Origin: Flavobacteriales bacterium UBA1112
GTDB lineage: Bacteria > Bacteroidota > Bacteroidia > Flavobacteriales_D > Sanyastnellaceae
DNA length: 5,955 nucleotides
Assembly (NCBI GenBank): GCA_002313415.1
Contig: DCBH01000101.1
Coordinates: 39,395 to 45,349 of the forward strand
Reading direction: 5' to 3'
The notes below the pieces were generated by a model, which made no database searches, was not told where the DNA came from, and saw only the letters and a program-made list of their open reading frames with translations. How positions within the stretch are numbered: position 1 is the stretch's first letter; every line of letters starts with the position of its first letter. This document shows, in pieces, positions 1-5,955 of this stretch. The position numbers were made by a program, and so were the translations under genes.

Positions 1-22
1 AACGGCAATGGCAACGGCAATG
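1..22 (+). repeat. Hexanucleotide AAYGGC tandem repeat coding for Asn-Gly linker
   Basis: The first 22 bases are three full copies and one partial copy of AAYGGC, alternating AACGGC and AATGGC (a 12-bp unit repeated about 1.8 times). In the regulator's frame this reads (Asn-Gly)n. The repeat touches the left edge and probably continues upstream. Because the unit is a multiple of three, copy-number change would alter linker length without breaking the frame. Confidence 0.7.
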
Positions 23-447
23 TAGGAGGTTTTGACAGCGCAGAAATCGTTGACAACGAACCATCTGGCCTGAGTGTGTCCGAGGTTATGGCGTTGATTC
101 ACCGCCGTGTTTCCGAACCTACTCCGAGTGTCAACCACATTTACACGAAGGTGGGAAACAAATTGCGTAAAGTTCTCCTTGACGACATTTTGTACATCGA
201 AGTTGAGGGAAAGTACAGTGCACTCCAAGTCCGTGACCGCAAGTACAATGTAAAAGCATCACTCAAAGACTTGTTGCAAAAGCTTCCCACCAACAGATTT
301 GTTAGAGTTTCTCGAAACTTTGTCGTGAATCTTAGCCGAATCCAACACATTGATACATTCCAGTATACGGTAAGGGTTGGAGAGATGGAAATCCCAATCA
401 GCCGGACTTACAAAGAGGAGTTAATGCGCCACATCCACCTGATCTGA
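1..447 (+). CDS. LytTR-type response regulator / DNA-binding protein, C-terminal part (5' end outside window)
   Basis: The frame is open from base 1 to a TGA at 445-447, so this is the end of a gene that begins left of the window. From about base 136 onward (some 103 residues) it encodes a LytTR DNA-binding domain. The pattern runs IYTKVGNKLRKVLL, DDILYIEVEGKYS, SLKDLLQKLP, FVRVSRNFVVNLSRI, and IPISRTYKEELM near the C-terminus. LytTR domains bind direct repeats in promoter DNA and usually follow a receiver domain that is phosphorylated by a histidine kinase. That part is not visible here, so calling it a two-component regulator is inference. The preceding 45 residues look like a flexible linker that begins with an Asn-Gly repeat. 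A GTG at base 76 could be read as a start, but the frame continues upstream without a stop and no spaced ribosome binding site precedes it, so I treat it as internal. It converges on the small gene to its right with a 30-bp gap. Confidence 0.9.
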   Translation, partial: NGNGNGNVGGFDSAEIVDNEPSGLSVSEVMALIHRRVSEPTPSVNHIYTKVGNKLRKVLLDDILYIEVEGKYSALQVRDRKYNVKASLKDLLQKLPTNRFVRVSRNFVVNLSRIQHIDTFQYTVRVGEMEIPISRTYKEELMRHIHLI

Positions 448-462
448 GTCTCGAATTGTGGG

Positions 463-485
463 ACTTTTATGAAGGTGCTAAAAGT
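463..485. other. Weak AT-rich inverted repeat between convergent gene ends
   Basis: Bases 463-469 (ACTTTTA) and 479-485 (TAAAAGT) are perfect inverted complements around a 9-base loop. The element lies just after the LytTR stop and covers the stop codon of the small minus-strand gene at 478-480. The 7-bp stem has only one G-C pair and no T-run follows it on either strand, so it is a poor candidate for an intrinsic terminator. It is listed because nothing better separates these convergent genes. Confidence 0.25.
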
Positions 486-810
486 TGTGACCAACATGCC
501 GTAGAACTCTGTGTTCATGCGGTGCCTCAACTGTCGTTCCATCTTGTATCATTTGCCAACCATCGGCATTCCATTTGAGAATCCACCGACCTGAGTTGGA
601 AGGCCACGTAACGACATCGCCGTCGAAAAGCCACTTGTTGTTCACGTCCTTGCTATCGAAGCACCGGTCTTTCATGTTGTAGTCTAGCCGTTCGCCTCTC
701 CACCAAAAACCATCGGAGCTGCTCCACACACGCCCACCTATGTGTCGCTCGTAACCCACGATTTGGTGACCGATTCTGAGGCGCCAACGAACTTCATGTG
801 GAGTGCTCAT
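478..810 (-). CDS. Small Trp-rich protein of unknown function, possible YopX-like fold
   Basis: I do not firmly recognise this 110-residue protein. Nine of its residues are tryptophan (positions 9, 29, 36, 37, 60, 69, 76, 80, 85). It has no signal peptide or membrane segment. The central stretch, KDVNNKWLFDGDVVTW at 54-69 followed by RWILKWNADGWQM at 75-87, resembles the YopX-family pattern 'KDkNGkeIyeGDiV... evxWd..g'. That match is from memory and tentative. YopX-like proteins are small, often found in phages or as accessory genes, and of unknown function. The ATG at 808-810 is chosen because the upstream alternative at 894 would run 55 bp antisense into glnS and would add a low-quality 28-residue extension. 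The stop is TAG at 478-480. The gene is divergent from glnS (29-bp gap) and convergent with the LytTR gene. No ribosome binding site or -7 box is evident upstream. Confidence 0.7.
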   Translation of the reverse strand: MSTPHEVRWRLRIGHQIVGYERHIGGRVWSSSDGFWWRGERLDYNMKDRCFDSKDVNNKWLFDGDVVTWPSNSGRWILKWNADGWQMIQDGTTVEAPHEHRVLRHVGHNF

Positions 811-827
811 TAAGTGAAAGTGCGCCG

Positions 828-835
828 TAATTTTG
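828..835 (+). promoter_or_regulatory. Candidate Bacteroidota -7 box (TAnnTTTG) for glnS
   Basis: TAATTTTG at 828-835 matches the Bacteroidota primary-sigma -7 consensus TAnnTTTG exactly. It ends only four bases before the glnS ATG at 840, so transcription would start at or next to the start codon and give an almost leaderless mRNA. No TTG -33 element lies at the expected distance upstream (around 803-808). The match may therefore be chance, or the element may be weak. Confidence 0.3.
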
Positions 836-839
836 GAAC

Positions 840-2543
840 ATGGATGCAGCGAAACCCAACAAGGTTGGCGAGGGGGATGAAAAAGGCCCTGCAAGTCGCC
901 ATTTTATTCAGCATATCATAGATGCTGATAGGGAGTCGGGTTTGCACGATGGCCGAGTTCATACTCGATTTCCGCCTGAACCAAACGGTTTTCTTCATAT
1001 CGGACATGCGAAAGCCATTGCCGTGAATTTTGGCCTTGCTGAAGAATACAAAGGGGTTGTCAATCTTCGGTTTGACGATACAAATCCTGTCAAAGAAGAG
1101 ACGAAATATGTCAATGCCATTCGCCGTGACATCGAATGGCTCGGGTTTGAGTGGAATGGTGGCGAACACTACACCAGCGATCACTTCGAGACCCTGTTTG
1201 AATATGCCGTGAAATTGATTGAGCAAGACAAGGCGTACGTGGATGAGCAGAAAGCAGAGGACATTGCCAGTCAAAAAGGCACGCCAACCACTGCAGGTAG
1301 CTCGAGTCCCTTCCGTGACCGACCAGTCTCAGATAACCTGCGCTTGTTCAGAGAAATGAGAGAAGGTTTGCATGGAGAAGGAAGCATGGTTTTGAGGGCG
1401 AAGATTGACATGGCGCATTCCAACATGCATATGCGCGATCCCTTGATGTATCGCATCAAATTTGCCCATCACCACCGCACGGGTGATGCATGGTGCATTT
1501 ATCCGATGTACGATTTCGCTCATGGCCAGTCCGACAGCATAGAGGGAATCACACATAGCCTTTGCTCTCTGGAATTCGAAAATCACAGGCCCTTGTACGA
1601 TTGGTACATCCAACAGCTAGGGATATTTCCATCCAAGCAAAGAGAGTTTGCGAGATTGAATTTGAACTTCACAATCATGTCCAAGCGCAAGTTGCTTCGC
1701 TTGGTGGAGGAGGGTGTGGTAGATGGATGGGATGACCCGCGTATGCCCACAATCAGTGGCTTACGTAGACGCGGGTACTCGGCTGAAAGCATTCGAGAAT
1801 TTTGTGACCGTGTGGGTGTGGCCAAACGCAACAATGTCATCGATGTAAGCCTACTTGAATTTGCGCTTCGCAATCACCTGAACGCCTCTGCCATGCGCGC
1901 GATGGCCGTTTTACGTCCCGTCAAAGTTGTGGTGACAAACTACCCTGATGGTCAATTGGAGTGGTTGCCAACTGAAAACAATCCAGAAGATTCGAGTTCT
2001 GGAACTCGCCAATTGCCATTCGGTAGAGAAATTTTTATTGAGTCAGATGACTTCAAGGTTGAGGGGGTGAATAAGAAGTGGTTTCGTTTGGCACCTGGTC
2101 GCTCAGTGCGTTTGAAATCGGCCTACATCATCACGTACGTTGACCACATGGAGGATACGGATGGCAATGTGACTGAGATTCATGTGGAGTACCACCCTAA
2201 CAGCAAAAGCGGTTCTGATACGAGTGGAATTAAGGCCAAAGGAACTCTTCATTGGGTGGAATGCCAGCATGCAGTCGATGCTGAGGTCCGGCTGTATGAC
2301 CGCTTGTTTTTAGATGAAAATCCCGATGGCCACAAGGACAAAGATTTCATGGATTTTGTGAATCCAAAATCTCTCGAAGTTTTGAAAAATTGCAAGTTGG
2401 AGCCTTCCTTAACAGAGGCCAAGGTTGGACAGCCATGGCAATTCACTCGGTTGGGTTATTTCACTTTGGACTCCAAGTTGACCCAAAACGACGAGTTGGT
2501 ATTCAATCGAGCAGTGACCCTCAAAGACGGTTGGAAAGGGTGA
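840..2543 (+). CDS. glnS: Glutaminyl-tRNA synthetase
   Basis: This is a class I aminoacyl-tRNA synthetase that attaches glutamine to tRNA-Gln in the cytoplasm at the cost of ATP. The 567 residues match E. coli GlnRS (554 residues) along the whole length. The catalytic domain carries PPEPNG at 45-50, HIGH at 53-56, LRFDDTNPVKEE, then WCIYPMYDF at 218-226. EGITHSL follows, then the second signature MSKRK at 280-284 and DDPRMPTISGLRRRGY at 298-313. From about 355 on is the two-barrel anticodon-binding region, with RAMAVLRPVKVVV near its start and LYDRLF and FNRAVTLKDGW toward the end. The only start fitting the family is ATG at 840; it gives about ten more N-terminal residues than E. coli. The gene ends with TGA at 2541-2543 and overlaps the end of cca by 23 bp. 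A dedicated GlnRS means tRNA-Gln is charged directly, without needing the transamidation route for this tRNA. Confidence 0.98.
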   Translation: MDAAKPNKVGEGDEKGPASRHFIQHIIDADRESGLHDGRVHTRFPPEPNGFLHIGHAKAIAVNFGLAEEYKGVVNLRFDDTNPVKEETKYVNAIRRDIEWLGFEWNGGEHYTSDHFETLFEYAVKLIEQDKAYVDEQKAEDIASQKGTPTTAGSSSPFRDRPVSDNLRLFREMREGLHGEGSMVLRAKIDMAHSNMHMRDPLMYRIKFAHHHRTGDAWCIYPMYDFAHGQSDSIEGITHSLCSLEFENHRPLYDWYIQQLGIFPSKQREFARLNLNFTIMSKRKLLRLVEEGVVDGWDDPRMPTISGLRRRGYSAESIREFCDRVGVAKRNNVIDVSLLEFALRNHLNASAMRAMAVLRPVKVVVTNYPDGQLEWLPTENNPEDSSSGTRQLPFGREIFIESDDFKVEGVNKKWFRLAPGRSVRLKSAYIITYVDHMEDTDGNVTEIHVEYHPNSKSGSDTSGIKAKGTLHWVECQHAVDAEVRLYDRLFLDENPDGHKDKDFMDFVNPKSLEVLKNCKLEPSLTEAKVGQPWQFTRLGYFTLDSKLTQNDELVFNRAVTLKDGWKG

Positions 2544-3939
2544 GTCCCATCTCTTGACCAAGACGCAGCATGAGTTGTTTGGCCTCGATGGGGTCATTTC
2601 GGATTTCACCATCCAAAATGGCTTCTTTGATGGCGTTTTTGATGTCTCCAACAGGTCGTGAAGGTGGGATTCCAAAAGTCTCCATGATTTCTTCGCCAGA
2701 GACTGGTGGTTGGAAATTTCGGATGTTGTCTTTTTCCTCCACTTCCTTGAGTTTGCTTACAACGACTTCATAGTTGCGCAGGTAACGCTCGACTTTGGCT
2801 TCATTCTTAGATGTAATATCCGCTCGACACAAAATCATCAAATCGTCGATGTCATCGCCAGCCTCAAACAGAAGTCGGCGAATGGCGCTGTCTGTCACCA
2901 CGTCTTTGGTCAGGGCGATGGGACGCAGATGCAGCAAGACTAGTTTTTGGATGTACTTCATTTTGGCATCCATTGGCAACTTCAGCCGGGCAAATATTTT
3001 TGGAATCATCCGTGCACCCCGGTCTTCATGACCATGGAACGTCCACCCCGAACGCGCATCGAATCTCTTGGTGGGAGGCTTGGCAATGTCGTGCATGATG
3101 GCAGCCCACCTGAGCCAAAGTGAATCACTTTGCTCAGCAACATTGTCAAGGACTTCCAAGGTGTGGTAAAAGTTGTCTTTGTGACCCACACCTTTGCGCC
3201 ATTCAACCCCTTGTAATGCAACCATTTCTGGAAAAAATTGATGCAGGAGTTTGGTTTTGAAAAGCAACTTGAATCCACGCGAGGGCCTAGGTGATAGGAT
3301 GATTTTATTGAGTTCAGTATGAATGCGTTCCGCAGAGATGATTTCAAGTCTTTGGGAATTGCGACGGATGGCTGTTAAACTGCTTTCTTCGATTCGGAAG
3401 CCCAGTTGGGAAGCAAATCGCACAGCGCGCATCATGCGAAGAGGGTCGTCGCTGTAAGTAATGTCTGGATCCAGAGGAGTACGAATCCATTTTCTGTCCA
3501 AATCATCCAATCCTCCAAAGGGATCGATCAACTTGCCAAATGAATGCGAATTCAAGCTGATGGCCATGGCATTGATGGTGAAGTCACGCCGATTTTGGTC
3601 GTCCTCCAGTGTGCCATCCTCCACAACAGGTTTCCGACTCGATCGGGTGTAGCTTTCTTTTCTCGCGCCTACAAATTCGATTTCGTAGTCGCGCGCTTTG
3701 AACATGGCTGTGCCAAAATTTTTGAAGACTTGGACCTGTTTGATTCCCATGCGCTTCGCTGTATCCCTCGCCAATTCAATGCCACTTCCTTCAGTGACGA
3801 TGTCAATGTCTTTGCAAGGCCTATCGAGCATCAAGTCTCGCACGAAACCCCCGATGACGAAGGCGCGTTGTTTGCGTTCATCGGCAAGTTCTCCAATGCG
3901 TTTGAAAACAGGATGAGTGAGGTGCGAGGCCAGATTCAT
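2521..3939 (-). CDS. cca: CCA-adding tRNA nucleotidyltransferase with HD domain (class II)
   Basis: The enzyme adds or repairs the 3'-terminal CCA of tRNAs using CTP and ATP. The 472 residues show the class II nucleotidyltransferase head: GGFVRD at 30-35 and the metal-binding carboxylates in KDIDIV (D44, D46). RRDFTINAMA follows at 117-126 (sugar and nucleotide binding). DDPLRMMRAVRF at 164-175 contains the EDxxR-type templating motif, here with Asp in the first place (D164, D165, R168). ISAERIHTEL follows from 201. The C-terminal half holds an HD domain with H259, MHDIAKPP (H283, D284) and HGHED (H302, H304). HD domains in such enzymes can carry phosphatase or cyclic phosphodiesterase activity, which is not shown here. 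Related poly(A) polymerases share the head, but length and HD domain fit Bacteroidota CCA enzymes. The start is ATG at 3939, 31 bp after the tsaC stop, and it is the last gene of the minus-strand block. Its final 23 bp are antisense to the end of glnS. Confidence 0.93.
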   Translation of the reverse strand: MNLASHLTHPVFKRIGELADERKQRAFVIGGFVRDLMLDRPCKDIDIVTEGSGIELARDTAKRMGIKQVQVFKNFGTAMFKARDYEIEFVGARKESYTRSSRKPVVEDGTLEDDQNRRDFTINAMAISLNSHSFGKLIDPFGGLDDLDRKWIRTPLDPDITYSDDPLRMMRAVRFASQLGFRIEESSLTAIRRNSQRLEIISAERIHTELNKIILSPRPSRGFKLLFKTKLLHQFFPEMVALQGVEWRKGVGHKDNFYHTLEVLDNVAEQSDSLWLRWAAIMHDIAKPPTKRFDARSGWTFHGHEDRGARMIPKIFARLKLPMDAKMKYIQKLVLLHLRPIALTKDVVTDSAIRRLLFEAGDDIDDLMILCRADITSKNEAKVERYLRNYEVVVSKLKEVEEKDNIRNFQPPVSGEEIMETFGIPPSRPVGDIKNAIKEAILDGEIRNDPIEAKQLMLRLGQEMGLTLSNRL

Positions 3940-3952
3940 AATAGCGTTACGG

Positions 3953-3960
3953 CAAATGTA
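3953..3960 (-). promoter_or_regulatory. Candidate internal promoter -7 box upstream of cca
   Basis: Read on the minus strand, bases 3960 to 3953 are TACATTTG, an exact TAnnTTTG match lying in the tsaC-cca gap and ending 13 bases before the cca ATG. A TTC, one base off the -33 TTG, lies 22 bases upstream, within the usual spacing range for Bacteroidota promoters. This could give cca a transcript of its own with a very short leader. It rests on an eight-base motif only. Confidence 0.35.
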
Positions 3961-3970
3961 AGCCAGTCAC

Positions 3971-4567
3971 TTATCGACGTATGAATGAGAATCTTCCCGC
4001 ATGATCGAAAGCCACCATCATGGATGCGCGCCCATCTTTGTTCTTTTCGTTTTGGCGATGGTTGCTGATGTGGTTGGCACCATCCTTGACTAATAAGGAG
4101 ACGTTTTTAAATTCGGTGGGTGTGGGATGTCCCGTCATGTTGGCGCTGGTGGAGGCAATGGGCTTTCTTAGACCGCGGATCACATATGCTGTATAGGGGT
4201 CTCGAATGCATCGAATTGCAAGGCTGCCCCCGGGGCCTAAAAGAAAAGGGGAGACGCCCCGACCCTCGGGATAAACAATCGTCGTCGGACGGTCGGAGTA
4301 CGCCATCAAGTCCCATGCGGCCTCAGGTGGATTTGGAACCAATTCCTCCACATGTCCTTCGTCAGCGACGAGAACGAGCATAGGTTGTTCAGGGGGTCTC
4401 GCTTTGAGTTGGTTCAAGCGTTGGACAGCGTCGTCATTTGTTGCATCGCACGCCAATCCCCAAACGGTATCTGTGGCGTGAAGCAAAATGCCACCTTCCC
4501 TCAAAACGCGAACAGCTTGACGCGCGTCGTCGTGCCAGGGTTCTGGAGTACGCTTGTTGGCAGTCAT
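3971..4567 (-). CDS. tsaC: L-threonylcarbamoyladenylate synthase (TsaC/Sua5/YrdC family)
   Basis: This family makes threonylcarbamoyl-AMP from threonine, bicarbonate and ATP. The TsaD complex then transfers the group to A37 of ANN-decoding tRNAs (t6A). The 198 residues cover a single YrdC domain without the extra Sua5 C-terminal domain. Visible family blocks are TDTVWGLACDA at 32-42, LKARPPEQPMLVLV at 54-67 (the K-x-R-P...P motif) and SDRPTTIVYP at 91-100. They are followed by SLAIRC at 115-120, RKPIASTSANMTG at 134-146, and the NHISNHRQ and ASMMV segments near the end. One oddity is His-Ala at 30-31, where the family normally has Tyr-Pro before TDT, and Thr replaces Ser in the usual STSANxSG. 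The ATG at 4567 directly abuts the purC TGA with no gap, implying translational coupling. The stop is TAA at 3971-3973. Confidence 0.92.
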   Translation of the reverse strand: MTANKRTPEPWHDDARQAVRVLREGGILLHATDTVWGLACDATNDDAVQRLNQLKARPPEQPMLVLVADEGHVEELVPNPPEAAWDLMAYSDRPTTIVYPEGRGVSPFLLGPGGSLAIRCIRDPYTAYVIRGLRKPIASTSANMTGHPTPTEFKNVSLLVKDGANHISNHRQNEKNKDGRASMMVAFDHAGRFSFIRR

Positions 4568-5518
4568 TCAGTGGCAGTTGGCTTCGAGCCAAGATTCAAC
4601 GGCATGAAAAACACGGTCGTGCGGATCTTTTTCAGCACTTCCTTGAAAATGTTTGCCCGTTACTTTTTCAAAGAGCTCCACGTAACGTGCGGTGACTGTT
4701 TCGAGGAAAGCATCATCCATATGGGGAGGTTCTTGCCCCTTTTTTCCCATGAAACCGTGTTCCATCAGCCATTCTCGGACAAATTCTTTGCTGAGCTGTT
4801 TCTGAGGTTCTCCTGCAATTTGACGTTCCTCGTAGCCTTCTGCATAGAAGTATCGAGAGCTGTCAGGAGTGTGGATTTCATCAATGAGTGTCAGCACACC
4901 CTCACGAAGACCAAACTCGTATTTCGTATCGACCAGAATGAGTCCTTGTTCTGCTGCCATTTCCGTTCCTCTGCGAAACAATTCTCGGGTTACCCGTTCC
5001 AATTCAGACCACAATTGAGGTGTGACCATGCCACGAGATAGAATTTCCGAAGGGGCAATGTCTTCGTCATGGCCTTCCTCCGCTTTGGTGGCGGGAGTAA
5101 TGATGGGCTCAGGAAATCGATCGTGCTCTTTCATTCCGTCGGGCATGGGAGCTCCACAAAGCAAGCGATGGCCAGCGCTATACTGCCGCCAAGCATGTCC
5201 TGTGAGATAACCTCGAATGACCATTTCCAAACGAATGGGCTCGCAGCGGTGACCAATGGTGACATTGGGATCAGGTGTTGCGATGTGCCAGGTGGGGACC
5301 AAATCTTTGACAGCATTCAAAAAGTGAGAAGCCACACCATTCAACACCTGTCCTTTAAAAGGTATGCCGCGGGGCATGACTACGTCGAAAGCGCTGATGC
5401 GATCGGAAACCACAGCCACCATCAAATCCTCGCCAATCGTGTACATGTCACGGACTTTTCCGTGGTAGGATTTAGTCTGCCCAGTAAATTGAAAATCAGT
5501 ATGTAAAATTGATTTCAT
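4568..5518 (-). CDS. purC: SAICAR synthase (phosphoribosylaminoimidazole-succinocarboxamide synthase)
   Basis: PurC joins aspartate to CAIR with ATP in de novo purine synthesis, in the cytoplasm. The 316 residues carry the family signatures in order. GKVRDMY is at 20-26 (glycine-rich nucleotide contact), SDRISAFD at 38-45 and LEMVIRGYLTGHAWRQY at 97-113. TPATKAEEGHDEDI follows at 141-154, LILVDTKYEFGL at 193-204, and LIDEIHTPDSSRY at 211-223. The length is that of the long form found in Bacteroidota and in yeast, rather than the roughly 240-residue enterobacterial form. The start is ATG at 5518, eight bases after the phoH stop, and no Shine-Dalgarno is seen. The stop TGA at 4568-4570 is immediately followed by the tsaC ATG. 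All catalytic blocks are intact. Placement behind phoH is an order I recall as common in Flavobacteriia. Confidence 0.97.
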   Translation of the reverse strand: MKSILHTDFQFTGQTKSYHGKVRDMYTIGEDLMVAVVSDRISAFDVVMPRGIPFKGQVLNGVASHFLNAVKDLVPTWHIATPDPNVTIGHRCEPIRLEMVIRGYLTGHAWRQYSAGHRLLCGAPMPDGMKEHDRFPEPIITPATKAEEGHDEDIAPSEILSRGMVTPQLWSELERVTRELFRRGTEMAAEQGLILVDTKYEFGLREGVLTLIDEIHTPDSSRYFYAEGYEERQIAGEPQKQLSKEFVREWLMEHGFMGKKGQEPPHMDDAFLETVTARYVELFEKVTGKHFQGSAEKDPHDRVFHAVESWLEANCH

Positions 5519-5526
5519 TTGTGTAT

Positions 5527-5955
5527 TTATTCAGCATTTGTTGGACCGCTTGAATGGCGCGACTCGCGGACTGCTTGCTTGGCTTGTCGACGCATTTCTG
5601 CTTCCTCTGCTCGTTTGGTGTCGTCGGCATCAAAACGATCGACAATGGAGGTCACAAGTCGATGTCGGATGATGTCCATGCCAGTCAGTCGAATGGTGGA
5701 TATGCCTTCTACGTCGTCCAAAATCCGGAGCGCATCTAGCAGTCCAGATCGTTGATTTCGCGGAAGATCTACCTGTGAACCATCTCCGGTAATCACAAAT
5801 TTGGCATCTCGACCCATTCGGGTCAGAAACATGCGCATCTGTGCGGTTGTGGCATTTTGTGCTTCATCTAAAATGACAAACGCTTTGTCGAGGGTGCGGC
5901 CGCGCATGAAAGCGAGCGGCGCAACTTCAATTACACCTTTTTCCATGTGATCGGC
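5527..5955 (-). CDS. phoH: PhoH-like ATPase, C-terminal part (5' end outside window)
   Basis: This is the last 142 residues of a PhoH family protein, a P-loop ATPase with a RecA/helicase-like core tied to RNA metabolism and, in E. coli, to phosphate starvation; its exact reaction is not settled. Visible blocks are EKGVIEVAPLAFMRGRTL, then the Walker B strand FVILDEAQN, QMRMFLTRMG, and VITGDGSQVDLPRNQRSGL, where most relatives have an Ile- or Leu-Thr pair in place of Gly-Ser after GD. The fragment then reaches DIIRHRLVTSIVDRF and ends in a charged tail rich in Arg, Glu and Lys. The Walker A motif would lie outside the window. The frame is open to base 5955, so the ATG at 5946 is internal. The stop is TAA at 5527-5529, eight bases ahead of purC. 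It is the first visible gene of the minus-strand block, whose promoter must lie to the right. Confidence 0.95.
   Translation of the reverse strand, partial: ADHMEKGVIEVAPLAFMRGRTLDKAFVILDEAQNATTAQMRMFLTRMGRDAKFVITGDGSQVDLPRNQRSGLLDALRILDDVEGISTIRLTGMDIIRHRLVTSIVDRFDADDTKRAEEAEMRRQAKQAVRESRHSSGPTNAE

Noticed and set aside
24..29. AGGAGG resembling a Shine-Dalgarno site
   Set aside because: No ATG, GTG or TTG lies at a suitable distance downstream. It is within the open frame (Val-Gly-Gly codons), and Bacteroidota genes seldom use such sites.
76..78. GTG as the start of a stand-alone LytTR protein
   Set aside because: The frame is open to the left edge with linker-like sequence, so an internal codon of a longer regulator is more likely.
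811..894. N-terminal extension of the Trp-rich protein to an ATG at 894
   Set aside because: The extra 28 residues are His-, Pro- and Cys-rich noise, antisense to the glnS start. The ATG at 810 leaves a compact protein and no overlap.
810..1274. 154-codon open frame on - inside the 5' part of glnS
   Set aside because: It is antisense to the conserved GlnRS catalytic domain, has no recognisable motif, and would collide with the better-supported small gene ending at 478.
2538..2548. GGG...CCC mini-hairpin at the glnS end as a terminator
   Set aside because: It has only three base pairs, no T-run follows it, and it lies inside the cca coding sequence.
3544..3984. 146-codon open frame on + opposite the start of cca
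   Set aside because: It mirrors the conserved nucleotidyltransferase head in antisense and shows no protein-like pattern of its own.
4352..5041. 229-codon open frame on + across purC and tsaC
   Set aside because: It is wholly antisense to two clearly recognised genes, shows no family pattern, and is rich in Phe, Ser and Arg as expected of a shadow frame.

Overview
The window looks like a chromosomal housekeeping segment of a Bacteroidota bacterium, most likely a Flavobacteriales-type lineage with fairly balanced base composition. The grounds are as follows. The TsaC-like protein has the family's Bacteroidota-style sequence around its TDTVWG, SDRPTTI and RKPIASTSAN blocks. The CCA-adding enzyme is the 470-residue form with an HD domain and a DDPLRMMRA motif. 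PurC is the long form of about 316 residues and sits directly behind phoH. A LytTR regulator is present, Shine-Dalgarno sequences are essentially absent, and there are two matches to the Bacteroidota -7 box TAnnTTTG. The taxon is an inference; no rRNA or other marker is present.

Layout, left to right: (1) the 3' part of a LytTR-type DNA-binding regulator on + (1-447), cut by the left edge and preceded by an Asn-Gly repeat linker; (2) a small tryptophan-rich protein on - (478-810), not firmly recognised but with a YopX-like pattern; (3) glnS, glutaminyl-tRNA synthetase, on + (840-2543), divergent from the small gene with only 29 bp between the two start codons; (4) a four-gene block on -, read right to left: phoH (cut by the right edge), purC, tsaC and cca. 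Gaps inside the block are 8, 0 and 31 bp, so it is very probably one operon. Its last gene, cca, runs 23 bp into the convergent 3' end of glnS.

Functionally, three of the six genes act on tRNA. Cca completes the 3' CCA end, TsaC makes the threonylcarbamoyl-AMP used for t6A37, and GlnRS charges tRNA-Gln. PurC belongs to de novo purine synthesis, and PhoH is an ATPase family linked to RNA metabolism. Nothing in the window looks like a mobile element, CRISPR array, RNA gene or defence system. There is no gene-free stretch longer than about 30 bp. The least explained item is the Trp-rich small protein; the other findings concern gene overlaps, start-site architecture and possible promoters.
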